DNA of 64,000 bases from the NCBI GenBank assembly GCA_944324075.1, contig CALUUZ010000017.1, positions 1-64,000 on the forward strand, given 5' to 3'. The position numbers and the translations under genes are program-made. The notes beneath the pieces are model-generated. The model worked only from the letters and a program-made list of their open reading frames with translations, had not been told where the DNA came from and ran no database searches. Positions 44,467-53,757 of the stretch are shown here, one piece after another. The DNA comes from Candidatus Mailhella excrementigallinarum. GTDB taxonomy: Bacteria > Desulfobacterota > Desulfovibrionia > Desulfovibrionales > Desulfovibrionaceae. Each line of letters opens with the position of its first letter. Position 1 is the stretch's first letter.

Positions 44467-45240
44467 CTATTTCCTCCCCGGGTTGATGCGCAGGCCGCCG
44501 GCGCGGAGGGGCGGCTGCGCGCTCATGCGCTTGAGCATATCATTCATGGGCAATACAAGCTGTGCCGTGCGCAGCACCATGCCGTCCGAGGCTCGCACCA
44601 TGCGGGCGTTGATGAACAGGGCGTCCCTGTCCCGGTAATAGGTGCCCAGGACCACAGCCGCCCAGTCCTGCCGGACGCGGATTTTTGAAAGCGCCCGGGA
44701 CAGGGCGAATTCTCCCTCTTCAGGGCGTGTTTCGATGACGCCGGGGAAACGATACTCCCGCACGGAAACGCCGCGCTGGTTGAATTCGTAGAACATGGCC
44801 TCGGCCAGATAGCGGCCGAAGCCGGAAGTCTGGTTGAAGTCGTCCAGAGAAACAAAAGAGGCGGGTACGGCCACTACATTGTTCAGTGCAGCGCTGGATT
44901 CGGTGTCCAGCATCTGATCGACAAGTTCACGCACCTTGAGCTTGAGCTCCTGCGCCTTGACGAAGCGCGGATCGGGCGAAGGCTTCGGCCCTCCGGGCAC
45001 CAGCAGATAATCTCCGTCCATGTCCGGCAGCAGAATCGTGATTTCCTTCTCGGTTCTTTCCCGGAGAGGGAAAGAACCTTCGGGGGTGCTGATGCGGCCC
45101 TCGTAGTCGGGCGATCTTACATAACTGCCGGGTTCGGCGACGGCAGCCCCCTTCGGGGCGGCGGCATTCCGCTCAATCCCCTGTGCACGGCAGGGCAGTA
45201 CCGCGAGGCAGCAGAACAAACACAAAACAGAGGCACGCAT
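44467..45240 (-). CDS. second FlgO-like exported protein
   Basis: A protein of 257 residues with a signal peptide (about 1-19). The N-terminal 90 residues are low in conservation; the second half (NQTSGFGRYLAEAMFYEFNQ, FALSRALSKIRVRQDWAAVV, DALFINARMVRASDGM) shows the FlgO-type fold. AGGAG is 7 nt before the ATG. It is the first gene of the three-gene set and is probably the paralogue partner of the 43.6 kb protein. Confidence 0.65.
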   Translation of the reverse strand: MRASVLCLFCCLAVLPCRAQGIERNAAAPKGAAVAEPGSYVRSPDYEGRISTPEGSFPLRERTEKEITILLPDMDGDYLLVPGGPKPSPDPRFVKAQELKLKVRELVDQMLDTESSAALNNVVAVPASFVSLDDFNQTSGFGRYLAEAMFYEFNQRGVSVREYRFPGVIETRPEEGEFALSRALSKIRVRQDWAAVVLGTYYRDRDALFINARMVRASDGMVLRTAQLVLPMNDMLKRMSAQPPLRAGGLRINPGRK

Positions 45241-45358
45241 GTGATATCTCCTTCCGGAGCGGCAGCAAGGCTCCGCCGCGGCATGTTGTCTGTCCGTTTT
45301 TTCGGCAGGCTCCGGGAAAAGTTAAGAGCGCCGGGGCATGCGGAGGGAATTCCCGCGT

Positions 45359-45823
45359 TTATTCCTCCATTTGAAAGTCGACGCGGATTTTGTACAGTCT
45401 GGCAGCGGGCAGATTGAGCAGGGCAATGCCGGTACGGCGCGTGATTTCTTCCAGCGTGGCGCACACCTCTTCCCATGAAGGGCCGATAAGGGTGAACCAT
45501 ACATTGTAGGCGTGGTTGCGCAGGTAGTTGTGGGTGACGCCGGGGTGGGAGTTGACCTCGGCCACAAAGGACTCCAGCTGCTCCTCCGGAACTCTGGCGG
45601 CGCAGAGAGTGGAACGGAAGCCAAGCTTCGCAGACTGGAAGTTGGCTCCCATCCGCCGGATCAGTCCGATCTTCTTCATGCGCCGCACACGGTTCAGGGC
45701 GTCTTCCTCGGAAATGCCGAGCTGTTCTCCAAGAGCCGCATACGGATGAGAAACAAGGGGAAAGGCCGTCTGGATGATGTCCAGAAGGCGTTTGTCGACA
45801 AGGTCAAGCTGCGTCTGTTCCAT
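45359..45823 (-). CDS. ahbA: siroheme decarboxylase subunit AhbA (Lrp-like)
   Basis: A protein of 154 residues: DLVDKRLLDIIQTAFPLVSH begins an Lrp/AsnC-like DNA-binding-type domain, followed by GLIRRMGANFQSAKLGFRST and the conserved VTHNYLRNHAYNVWFTLIGP that marks AhbA/AhbB. These proteins remove two carboxyl groups from siroheme in the alternative heme route and are not regulators. AhbA normally works with AhbB, which is not in this window. The ATG at 45823 is chosen because the upstream open frame is antisense-like. It overlaps the GntR gene by 20 bases. Confidence 0.8.
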   Translation of the reverse strand: MEQTQLDLVDKRLLDIIQTAFPLVSHPYAALGEQLGISEEDALNRVRRMKKIGLIRRMGANFQSAKLGFRSTLCAARVPEEQLESFVAEVNSHPGVTHNYLRNHAYNVWFTLIGPSWEEVCATLEEITRRTGIALLNLPAARLYKIRVDFQMEE

Positions 45824-46529
45824 GGTGCGGTTTGCGGCGTCCGGCGTCTTCCCGGAGGGGAGACTGGGGCGCGGGTTCATCGTGAATGAGTTCCGACATG
45901 CGGATGCCGTTTTCCCTGTAATGCTCGCGCAGGATATGCTCAATATGGCCGGCATTTCCCCCGTTGACCGCCTCGGCGATGACAAGGTGGCGTTCATAGA
46001 ACTCTCTGGGGGTGAACAGGGTAATCCAGTACTGGTAATAAAGGTACTTGGAAATGGTGGCGCAGGAGGAGCGGGCCATTTCCACAAGACGGGTGTTGGG
46101 ACAGGCCGACAACAGGGCGGCATGGAACTGTTCGTCTATTTCGGCCAGATCATCAAGACGCGTGGCATAGTTGAGCTGTTCGCCCATGCTGGTCACAATG
46201 GCCCGGAAGGCATCCGCGTCCTGCGCGGTCCATAGCCGCACGGATTCCACCGCCCCTGCGCCTTCCAGAATGCCTGCCACGGTGTAGCTGTCGTAAATTT
46301 CACGTGCGCTCATGTGCCGGACGGTCTTGCCCTTCTGCGGTTCGGCGCAGATAAGCCCCTCCTGCGCAAGAGACAAAAGCGCCTCGCGGATGGGGGCACG
46401 GCTGATTCCGAGCCTTTCGGACAGAAAGGCTTCCCGTACGGGGGCTCCTGGAGAAAGTTCTCCTGAGCGGATGAGCGAGCGGATATACGCCGCGGCCTGA
46501 ATGCTGTACGTTTCCTTTTTAAAGTCCAT
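45804..46529 (-). CDS. GntR/FadR-type transcription regulator (FCD)
   Basis: A protein of 241 residues. The N-terminal winged helix is typical: SIQAAAYIRSLIRSGELSPG, REAFLSERLGISRAPIREAL, LAQEGLICAEPQKGKTV. The C-terminal FCD ligand domain has DEQFHAALLSACPN and REHYRENG with metal-binding His residues. AGGAG precedes the ATG. It probably controls the transporter and enzyme genes upstream on the same strand. Ligand unknown, perhaps an amino acid or its sulfonate analogue. Confidence 0.85.
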   Translation of the reverse strand: MDFKKETYSIQAAAYIRSLIRSGELSPGAPVREAFLSERLGISRAPIREALLSLAQEGLICAEPQKGKTVRHMSAREIYDSYTVAGILEGAGAVESVRLWTAQDADAFRAIVTSMGEQLNYATRLDDLAEIDEQFHAALLSACPNTRLVEMARSSCATISKYLYYQYWITLFTPREFYERHLVIAEAVNGGNAGHIEHILREHYRENGIRMSELIHDEPAPQSPLREDAGRRKPHHGTDAA

Positions 46530-46663
46530 GAGGGCTCCTGCGCAGATGAGCGCGTACTCATTATCATAGGCGAGGAGCAGTTTTTTGCAAGAGCGGAAAA
46601 CGGCCATGGCCGCAGCGAGGATATCGGGCCATGGCCGGACGGTGAGAATGCAGGAAAAACTGT

Positions 46664-48070
46664 CTATATGCCCTCGTCTTTTTCGCCGTCCTGCATGAAC
46701 TTCCGGTTCCAGCCGGTCAGTGCGGAAAAAAGCAGAACTCCGAGCAGGGCCCATGAATAGGGATTGTACAGCGCCGAGCTGAGCGGAGGAGCCGTGATGC
46801 CGTATGCTTCTGCCGAGCTGCTGAGCGCTCCGTACCATGCGGCGACGCAGATATGCCACGGGAGAATGAAAAATACCGTACAGACCGCGCAATCCATAAG
46901 ATTGGCGCGTCTGGCGGCGGACAGGCGGAACTTTTCTCCGATGGGGCGGACCAGTGTCGGGCCGACCAGAAGTTCGGCCGGAGCGTTGGCGGAAATGGGA
47001 ATGGAGGCGATGATGGTTACGCCGATGATGAACAGCTCCGCCTGCCGGACGGAGGAGATCAGTGTCTGGTGCGCAAAGTCGAGGATGCGGCGCATGATGC
47101 CGCACTCCACCAGGATCTGGGTGACGGCAAGGATGAGTATGGCGAAGATGATCGCGCCGACGACGCTGTCGATGCCGTCCTGAATGATGCCGGTGGAGGC
47201 CCCGTTTTGTGCGGGGATGCCGAAAATCTGCGAGGGGGCGATGTTGCCGATGAGCATGCCGATGGCGGCAGCGCATACGTTTCCGTAAATGAGAGCCTCG
47301 ATGATATGGCGCCCCTTGAGCGCGGCAATGACGACCACAAGCAGGGCAAGCAGCATCAGAGCCCCCGCGGGGTCAAGACCGGCCCTGATCTGGGGAAGAT
47401 CTGCCGCTTCGCCGCTGCCGCCGAAAGCGAGGAAGACAAGCATTGCAAAGCAGGCTGCGCTCATGGAGAGCGGAAAGCGGCTGCGCACGACATCACGCAT
47501 GGTTGCCCCCTGTGTGTAGGCGGAAACAATCGTGGTGTCGGAGATGGGCGCGAGGTTGTCGCCGAACGCCGCGCCGGAAAGAATGGCCAGTCCGCACATG
47601 GTCGGGTCCGAGCCAAGGAAGACGCCCGCCGGATACAGCACCGGGGAGAGAGCGATGCAGGTTCCGGTGGAAGAGCCTGTGCCAAGCGAGAAAAGCATGG
47701 CGGCAAGGAAAACCAGCGCGACGAAGATGCTGCCCTGGGCGCCGGTGGTCATGCCGATCCACAGAAGTCCGTTGACCAGCCCTCCAGCCGCCATGAGTTT
47801 GCCGAACACGCCGGCGAAAAGCCATGCCGTAACAATGACGATGCCTGTCCGATCCCCTATGCCGCGCATGGCGGCAAGACAGTAGTCTTCCTTGTTTCTG
47901 GCAAGGAAAAGCCCGGCAGCCAGGGCAATCCATGCGCAGGCCCAGAAGGGTTTTGTCCCACCCCTTTCAGCTACGGAGAGCCATATGAGGCCGACAACCA
48001 GTGTCAGCAGAGGGAGCATTCCTCCCAGAAGTCCGCCATACATTTCAAGCCTGCGTTCCTGTTTCGGCAT
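46664..48070 (-). CDS. NhaC-type Na+/H+ antiporter-like permease
   Basis: A protein of 468 residues with about 12 hydrophobic helices. SLGTGSSTGTCIALSPVLYP and FGDNLAPISDTTIVSAYTQG are the NhaC-family signatures. Members move Na+ against H+ or exchange organic substrates such as amino acid pairs. Here it sits between a regulator and amino-acid enzymes, so substrate exchange is possible. AGGAG precedes the ATG. It is separated from the PLP enzyme gene by about 290 bases with two hairpins. Confidence 0.8.
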   Translation of the reverse strand: MPKQERRLEMYGGLLGGMLPLLTLVVGLIWLSVAERGGTKPFWACAWIALAAGLFLARNKEDYCLAAMRGIGDRTGIVIVTAWLFAGVFGKLMAAGGLVNGLLWIGMTTGAQGSIFVALVFLAAMLFSLGTGSSTGTCIALSPVLYPAGVFLGSDPTMCGLAILSGAAFGDNLAPISDTTIVSAYTQGATMRDVVRSRFPLSMSAACFAMLVFLAFGGSGEAADLPQIRAGLDPAGALMLLALLVVVIAALKGRHIIEALIYGNVCAAAIGMLIGNIAPSQIFGIPAQNGASTGIIQDGIDSVVGAIIFAILILAVTQILVECGIMRRILDFAHQTLISSVRQAELFIIGVTIIASIPISANAPAELLVGPTLVRPIGEKFRLSAARRANLMDCAVCTVFFILPWHICVAAWYGALSSSAEAYGITAPPLSSALYNPYSWALLGVLLFSALTGWNRKFMQDGEKDEGI

Positions 48071-48177
48071 GATATGCTCCTGTTTTCACATGGTGTGTTC
48101 AAAAAAAATTTGCGAGGGCTTTTTCCGTGGCTCAGATAACGTTGCACGGAAATCGCCTGTGGAACCGGGTATCGCGG

Positions 48178-48216
48178 GGCCTCAGCCGGATCAGCTCGTC
48201 TGTTCCGGCTGGGGCC
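48178..48216. terminator. hairpin upstream of the NhaC-type gene
   Basis: GGCCTCAGCCGGA and TCCGGCTGGGGCC pair over 13 bp (one G-U) with a 13-nt loop. It could end the upstream transcript or act as an attenuator for the antiporter gene. Confidence 0.4.
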
Positions 48217-48322
48217 TGAAAGCTGCGCCAGAACCTTTCAATCACGACAGATGATTCGGAGCGCCGGCCGCCAGGCGCAGGCCCGGCTGTGCCGGCGTGA
48301 GCGAACCGACTCCTGATTTCCG

Positions 48323-48348
48323 GGGCTGCTGACAAAGGTCAGCAGCCC
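48323..48348. terminator. perfect hairpin after the PLP-enzyme gene
   Basis: GGGCTGCTGAC and GTCAGCAGCCC form a perfect 11-bp stem with a 4-nt loop, 12 bases downstream of the PLP enzyme stop. It lacks a T-run but is well placed as its terminator. Confidence 0.6.
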
Positions 48349-48359
48349 GTTGCATGGTT

Positions 48360-49361
48360 CTAGTCGCGGAAGGTGGGCAGGTAGGCATACAGCGCCGGAG
48401 AACCGCCCGTATGCAGGAAGAGCACATTGGCTCCCCTGGGGAAGTGATCCTTGCGGATGAGGTCGATCATGCCGGACATGGCCTTGCCGGAATACACCGG
48501 GTCAAGCAGAATTGCCTCGGTGCGGGCGAGCAGTTTGACCGCTTCCACCATGCCGTCGTTGGGCAGGGAGTAGCCGGGCTGATAATAGGCGTCAAAGCAG
48601 GTGACGGACTGCCCGGGCAGCTTCACGCCGGCGCCGATATAGTCCAGAGTTTCCTGCGCGAGCTTGCGCACGATGCCTTCCTGCACGTCGCGCGGACGGC
48701 TGACGTCCACGCCGGAGACGGGAATGTCCACATTATTGCCCACCATGCCCGCGATCATGCCGGCATGCGTGCCGGCGCTGCCGCTGGGCACCACGATGTG
48801 ATCGATTTTCAGCCCCATGTCGAAGAGCTGCTGCATGGTTTCCTGCGCGCAGTTCACATAACCGAGCGCGCCGATGCAGTTGGAGGCCCCTCCGGGGATG
48901 ATGTAGGGCTTTTTGCCCTGCTCGCGCAGCTTTGCGGCGACCTTTTCCATTTCCTCCATCATGGGGGAGCCGCCGGGCACGACAGTAATGCTCTTCACGC
49001 CCATGAGGTGGAACAGGAAGTTGTTGCCCGACGCTTCAGGGTTGTAGCTGTCTTTCACGCGCTCTTCGAGGACAAGATGGCAGTCCAGCCCTTCATGCAC
49101 GGCCCAGGAGAGCGTCAGGCGGCAGTGGTTGGACTGTACAGCGCCGCAGGTGATGATGGTGTCCGCTCCCTTGGCGAGGGCGTCGGCAATGGAGAAGTCA
49201 AGCTTGCGGGTCTTGTTGCCGCCGGCGCAGCCGGGCAGCAGGTCGTCACGCTTGATGTACACGTTCACCTTGTTGTCCAGCGCCTTGGAAAAGTTGGGCA
49301 GATATTCGATGGGGGTGGGGGTCTTCACATAGCCGCGACGGGGAAATTTTGCGAGATTCAT
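48360..49361 (-). CDS. PLP-dependent D-cysteine desulfhydrase / L-cysteate sulfo-lyase-like
   Basis: A protein of 333 residues of the ACC-deaminase/D-cysteine desulfhydrase fold. GGNKTRKLDF holds the PLP-binding Lys; CGAVQSNHCRLTLSWAV and LEERVKDSYNP then SGNNFLFHLMGV are typical of the D-cysteine desulfhydrase and cysteate sulfo-lyase (CuyA) branch. Products would be pyruvate, ammonia and sulfide or sulfite. Which substrate is used cannot be told from sequence here. The neighbours are a racemase and amino-acid transporters. GGAG precedes the ATG at 49361; upstream frame is rejected. Confidence 0.8.
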   Translation of the reverse strand: MNLAKFPRRGYVKTPTPIEYLPNFSKALDNKVNVYIKRDDLLPGCAGGNKTRKLDFSIADALAKGADTIITCGAVQSNHCRLTLSWAVHEGLDCHLVLEERVKDSYNPEASGNNFLFHLMGVKSITVVPGGSPMMEEMEKVAAKLREQGKKPYIIPGGASNCIGALGYVNCAQETMQQLFDMGLKIDHIVVPSGSAGTHAGMIAGMVGNNVDIPVSGVDVSRPRDVQEGIVRKLAQETLDYIGAGVKLPGQSVTCFDAYYQPGYSLPNDGMVEAVKLLARTEAILLDPVYSGKAMSGMIDLIRKDHFPRGANVLFLHTGGSPALYAYLPTFRD

Positions 49362-49399
49362 GAGTGTCTCCAGAAGTAAAAAGTTAAAGAGTTGGATTC

Positions 49400-50167
49400 C
49401 TATTCGGGAAAACGCAGTTTTTCCGGATCGCAGGCCCGGATCAATGCCTGGGCGAGTACGCTGGTGGCATCCACCACAGGTACGCCGAACAGGCTGGATT
49501 CGGTGAGAGCGAGGGGAATTTCGGTGCAGCCGAGCAGAATGGCCTCGACGCCCTTTTCCGCCAGGCCGCGAGCGGCCTGACACAGGATATCGCGGGCTTC
49601 CGGCGAGACGGGATGGGATGAAGCCTTGATGCCGTACTCTCTGTTGCTGATGGCGTCCTGTACGCGTGCGCAGCCCTCGTCATCGGGAATGACTGGAACA
49701 AGCCCTGCCTGTTCCAGTGCATCCTGGTAAAGGCGGGTGCGCAGCGTTGCCACGGTGCACATCAGCCCCACTCGCGAGCCGGGCGCGCACATGCGGAGCA
49801 TATGAGCCACCGCTGCATCAATGATGTGGACGAAGCGAACCCTGCGTCCCGTGGCGGCGAGCCGCTCCAGCGCCGCATCAAGAATACGGGGGCTGTGCGC
49901 CGTATTGCAGGGCATGCCGATGATCGTCGCGCCGGCCTCCGCCATCCGGGCCATGATGTCTCCGATGGCTTCGCCGGGGTTTTCCCTTGTCAGCCCCAGC
50001 AGAAACTCGGGACGGACAGGGATATCGCCGGGAAAGGAATACAGCATGACCGGCAGGTGATCCTGGTCATGGTCGGCTCTGGTCCTGTCGAATATTTTGC
50101 GGACGAGATCCAGCCCGGCATACGGCCCCAGTCCTCCGACCACTCCGATACATTGACGTTCGTTCAT
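49400..50167 (-). CDS. aspartate/glutamate racemase family protein
   Basis: A protein of 255 residues beginning CIGVVGGLGPYAGLDLV. Both active-site cysteines are present in the expected places: IGMPCNTAH and LLGCTEIPLAL. The family interconverts L- and D-amino acids without cofactor. It lies 38 bases before the PLP enzyme gene on the same strand, so it may feed or remove one stereoisomer of its substrate. Confidence 0.85.
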   Translation of the reverse strand: MNERQCIGVVGGLGPYAGLDLVRKIFDRTRADHDQDHLPVMLYSFPGDIPVRPEFLLGLTRENPGEAIGDIMARMAEAGATIIGMPCNTAHSPRILDAALERLAATGRRVRFVHIIDAAVAHMLRMCAPGSRVGLMCTVATLRTRLYQDALEQAGLVPVIPDDEGCARVQDAISNREYGIKASSHPVSPEARDILCQAARGLAEKGVEAILLGCTEIPLALTESSLFGVPVVDATSVLAQALIRACDPEKLRFPE

Positions 50168-50228
50168 GACATGTTGCTCCGCAGGCGGCGGGATGCCTCA
50201 TCCCGCCGCATTCTGCCGTATGTGAGGC

Positions 50229-51452
50229 TCAGTTTTCGGTTGCTGCGCCCTGGCATTCTCCTCCATGTTCCAGCCTGGAAACAAGGAGAGCGCCGGTGGC
50301 GTCGCCAAGGACGTTGATGGTGGTGCGGGCCATGTCCATGATACGATCCACTCCGGCCACCAGAGCAATGGCTTCCAGAGGAATGCCTACCTGGGTAAAG
50401 ACCATGGTGATCATGATCAGCGCCGCGCCGGGCACGCCCATGGAGCCGACCGAAGCAAGAACCGCCAGCAGGATGACGGTGAGCTGCTTGTCTATGGGCA
50501 TGGGAATGCCATAGACTTCCGCGGCGAAGATGGCCGCAATGCCCATGTAAATGGCCGCGCCGTCCATATTGATGGTATTGCCGAGCGGAATGGAAAAGCT
50601 GGAGACGGATTTTGACGCGCCAAGCTTCTGAACGCTGAGCAGATTGGAAGACAGCGCCGCCGCACTGGAACAGGTGGTAAAGGCGATCATCAGCGGTTCG
50701 GATACGCCCTTGAGAAATCTGGAGGGCGTCAGCCCGGCAATCTTTACGCAGGGAAGATAAACAATGAGGATCTGAGCCAGACAGGCAAGGTACATGACGC
50801 CGACCAGCTTGATCAGGGGCAGCAGAACGCTCAGACCGTGATTGGACACGGTAAAGGCCATCAGGCCGAACACGCCGATGGGGGCATACATCATGACGAT
50901 GCCGGTAATCTTGATCATGACGTCGGCGCAGGCGTCAAAGAAGCGGAACACGGGTTCGCCCTTGTCGCCGATCATGCTCAGGCCGAAACCGAAAAGCAGG
51001 GCGAAGAAGATGATCTGGAGCATCTTGCCCTGGGAAAGGGCTTCCACAGGATTGATGGGGACGATGTCCATAAGCACCTTGATCAGCGGAGGTGCGGAAA
51101 CTTCCTTGGCGCTCAGGTTTTCCATGGGAATGGACAGTCCGAGACCGGGATTGATCAGATTGGCCAGAATGAGACCTATGACCACCGCCACGGCGGTGGT
51201 CGCAAAATAGTAGATAATGGTTTTCGACGCCACGCGGCCGAGTTCCCGCACGTCACACACGCTGGCCGCGCCCGCGATGAGCGTGGTGAACACCAGAGGA
51301 ACCACCACCATGCGCACCAGATTGATGAAAAGCTGGCCGATGGGCTGGAACCAGCCGGGGTTGAGTCCCAGCGCGGGAGCAAGCGCGCCCGCGATAATAC
51401 CGAGGATCATGCCGATCGCCATCTGGGTCGGCAAACTCATCCGTGCTCTCAT
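50229..51452 (-). CDS. dicarboxylate/amino-acid:cation symporter (DAACS)
   Basis: A protein of 407 residues with the GltT/GltP fold: about eight helices and two re-entrant loops. AFTTCSSAAALSSNLLSVQK is the serine-rich loop, and GNTINMDGAAIY the NMDG cation-site motif. AGGAGAAAGGT precedes the ATG at 51452. It imports aspartate, glutamate or close analogues with Na+ or H+. First gene of the set racemase, PLP enzyme, antiporter, regulator on the same strand. Confidence 0.9.
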   Translation of the reverse strand: MRARMSLPTQMAIGMILGIIAGALAPALGLNPGWFQPIGQLFINLVRMVVVPLVFTTLIAGAASVCDVRELGRVASKTIIYYFATTAVAVVIGLILANLINPGLGLSIPMENLSAKEVSAPPLIKVLMDIVPINPVEALSQGKMLQIIFFALLFGFGLSMIGDKGEPVFRFFDACADVMIKITGIVMMYAPIGVFGLMAFTVSNHGLSVLLPLIKLVGVMYLACLAQILIVYLPCVKIAGLTPSRFLKGVSEPLMIAFTTCSSAAALSSNLLSVQKLGASKSVSSFSIPLGNTINMDGAAIYMGIAAIFAAEVYGIPMPIDKQLTVILLAVLASVGSMGVPGAALIMITMVFTQVGIPLEAIALVAGVDRIMDMARTTINVLGDATGALLVSRLEHGGECQGAATEN

Positions 51453-51671
51453 ACCTTTCTCCTGAAACAGTGACAGTGACCGGAATCGGCGGCCCGCGCC
51501 GCCCCGCAGGACAGCGGAGATTCTCCAGCGGAAGTGAAAAGGCATATTGTCTAAAAACGAATGTCGACATTTTGTGTGACCAATTTCCCACCGTGTGATT
51601 TCTTTGTCAAGAGGAAGGAGATATTTTTTGTCGAGAAAATTTTAAGGGCAGGTGTTTTCAGTTGCACCGCG

Positions 51672-52030
51672 CTTTGTTGCGGAATTGTGCTGAAAATATC
51701 CTTGTCCGCCGGGGAGGCGGGTGTCGGGGAGCCGTCTGTGGCCGGCCGGCTGGCCATGCGCGCCCTGCAGGGGCCGTGTCCCTTGCCGGATAGAGCGAGG
51801 CTCACGGGCATCGAAAGCGGAGATGATGGGCCGCGCGAACGGGAAGTACGCATGGAGGAGGCTCGGAATGCGAGTGCGGCGTTTTCCGCACAGGGCACAG
51901 GCGGGAACGGGTATCGGCAAGGCCGGTCAAGCGTCGTCGAGAGGTCACGGAAGCAATGTCACACGGCGCGGAGCCGAGTGAACGGCAGCCGCCAGGCAAC
52001 GCGGGAACCTTGCGGATGGAGGCCGCAGAG
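51672..52030 (+). repeat. dispersed intergenic repeat, family B copy 1
   Basis: The repeat opens with TTTGTTGCGGAATTGTGCTG, a sequence found with few changes at the ends of the copies near 56.7 kb and 59.0 kb (both in opposite direction). Further shared blocks include GGGCATCGAAAGCGGAGATG and GGAATGCGAGTGCGGCGTTT. No protein-coding frame in it is convincing. It abuts family A copy 3, and together they fill the 1-kb gap between the symporter and ahbD. Confidence 0.65.
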
Positions 52031-52215
52031 CATTTTTGTCTTGAAAATGCTTTCGGAGTCGAGCGAAGCGGGGCTCCGCCGCGATGCCCCCCCTTCTCCG
52101 GGGTCGCCGCAATTCACTTGCGGCGTCAAGTGCCGGCGGAGGCGTAAAAACCGCGAGTCGGAACATGGAGTCCTGGCTGGGAGATATTTTCAAATGCAAA
52201 GCTCTGAATGTTGCC
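52030..52215 (-). repeat. dispersed intergenic repeat, family A copy 3
   Basis: On the minus strand this reads TTTGAAAATATCTCCCAGCC, then ATGTTCCGACTCGCGG, CGCCTCCGCCGG, GCCGCAAGTGAATTGCGGCG and GCATCGCGGCGGAG, colinear with copy 2 at 54.8 kb over about 160 bases. It contains an internal hairpin (CGCCGCAA/TTGCGGCG). The remaining 250 bases up to ahbD show nothing further that I can identify. Confidence 0.65.
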
Positions 52216-52471
52216 GCCCGCGCCGGAACAAGACCGCGCGTTATGCACACCGCCATCAACATGGTTCCGCAGCAGCGCCTGCAACCGCTCTGTCCTGACG
52301 GCAGGGCGCGGAAAGCCCGGGCAGGTTTTCCGCGCCCTGCACTGCGGCAGTTTTTTTACTTCGCCAAAGATTCCCTTGTGTCTTGAAACCTCTCCCCACA
52401 GGGGAACATGGATTTGACAGAACGGCTCAGGGAGAGGCAATCCGCGCGCGCCCTGTCCGTCGGCTGCGGAA

Positions 52472-53665
52472 TCAGTCGGCGGATGGGGCGGCTGTGGATT
52501 GAAACATGCGCTCCAGTCGGATCGGCTGATACGAACACAACGGTTCCTGCGCCATGGGATCGCCGGTCATGGTGTAGGCGCGGGCCCGGCAGCCGCCGCA
52601 GAATCTGTGGTATTCGCAGGGGCCGCATTTGCCCTTGTACGCATTCTGATCGCGGAACCTGAGGAACCAGGGGGTGCTTTTCCACAATTCGGGAAAGGGA
52701 ACTTCCCGCACGTTGCCGCAGTCCAGGCTGAGATAACCGCAGGGCTGGAGCTGCCCGGTATGGCTGATGAAACAGAATCCCGTGCCGCCCAGACAGCCGC
52801 GCGTCATGGCGTCCATGCCGAAGGTGTCCGGCGTGACGCTGATGCCTTCCTCATGCGCACGCTGGCGCATGATGCGGTAGTAGTGCGGAGCGCAGGTTGC
52901 CTTAAGGTGCATGGACGTGGTTTTGCGGAAATCATAGAACCAGTGCAGCACCTCCTCATATTCCTCAGCGGAAATGACTTCCTCCTCGATTTCCGCGCCG
53001 CGTCCGGTAGGCACCAGCAGGAAGATATGCCAGGCGGCCGCGCCGAGTTTTTCACACAGCTCGAACATGTTCTTGAAGGAGGCCAGGTTGCTGCGGGTCA
53101 CTGTGGTGTTGATCTGGAATTCCATCCCCGCCTGTTTCAGGTTTTCGATGCCCCGCATGGATGCCTCGAACGCGCCCTTCATGCGGCGGAACTCGTCATG
53201 GCGTGCGGCGTCTGCCTCGTCAATGGAGATCGAACAGCGCTGGAATCCGGCATCCCTGATTTTTCGCGCAACCTCCGGCGTGATGCGCGTGCCGTTGGGT
53301 GACATGACGCAGCGCAGACCCTTGTCACGCGCATAGGACGCCAGCTCGTACACATCCCCGCGCATGGTCGGTTCCCCGCCGGTGAAGATGATGATCGGGC
53401 TGCCCACTTCGGGAAAGGTATCAATAAGCGCCTTGGCCTCGGCGGTGGAAAGTTCGCCGGGGTAGGGTTCGGGGTGAGCCTCGGCCCGGCAGTGTCTGCA
53501 GGCAAGATTGCAGGAGCGCGTCACTTCCCATGCGATAAGGCGGCACTTGGGTGTGCCGTCCGGCAGGGTGCGGGAAGCGTTTTCAGGGGCGGGGCGGCCT
53601 GAAGGATGGCTGTGCCGGGCGGGATGTCCCGTCATGTGCCCTGACGGAGGGGCGGGGTGGGTCAT
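52472..53665 (-). CDS. ahbD: heme synthase AhbD, radical SAM
   Basis: A protein of 397 residues. The radical-SAM motif SCNLACRHC (Cys52, Cys56, Cys59) is followed by FTGGEPTMRGD and MSPNGTRIT. The C-terminal SPASM-type domain carries further cysteines (GCLGGTGFCFIS, QPCGYLSLDCGN, KCGPCEYHRFCGGC) for a second 4Fe-4S cluster. AhbD decarboxylates the propionates of iron-coproporphyrin III to heme b in the siroheme-dependent route. The first 40 residues are low-complexity (Pro/His/Ser). Next to hemB and ahbC. Confidence 0.85.
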   Translation of the reverse strand: MTHPAPPSGHMTGHPARHSHPSGRPAPENASRTLPDGTPKCRLIAWEVTRSCNLACRHCRAEAHPEPYPGELSTAEAKALIDTFPEVGSPIIIFTGGEPTMRGDVYELASYARDKGLRCVMSPNGTRITPEVARKIRDAGFQRCSISIDEADAARHDEFRRMKGAFEASMRGIENLKQAGMEFQINTTVTRSNLASFKNMFELCEKLGAAAWHIFLLVPTGRGAEIEEEVISAEEYEEVLHWFYDFRKTTSMHLKATCAPHYYRIMRQRAHEEGISVTPDTFGMDAMTRGCLGGTGFCFISHTGQLQPCGYLSLDCGNVREVPFPELWKSTPWFLRFRDQNAYKGKCGPCEYHRFCGGCRARAYTMTGDPMAQEPLCSYQPIRLERMFQSTAAPSAD

Positions 53666-53757
53666 TGCGGTATCCTGAAGTTGGCGGCCGCGCCGGAGAA
53701 ATGCGGAGCGGCCGCGGAGTGGAGGGAAATGCCGCCTGGGGGCAGCATGAAAAACAG

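Noticed and set aside
51561..52298. 245-codon plus-strand frame in the gap before ahbD
   Set aside because: It spans repeat B copy 1 and repeat A copy 3; similar short peptides appear from other copies in other frames, so it is repeat DNA and not a gene.
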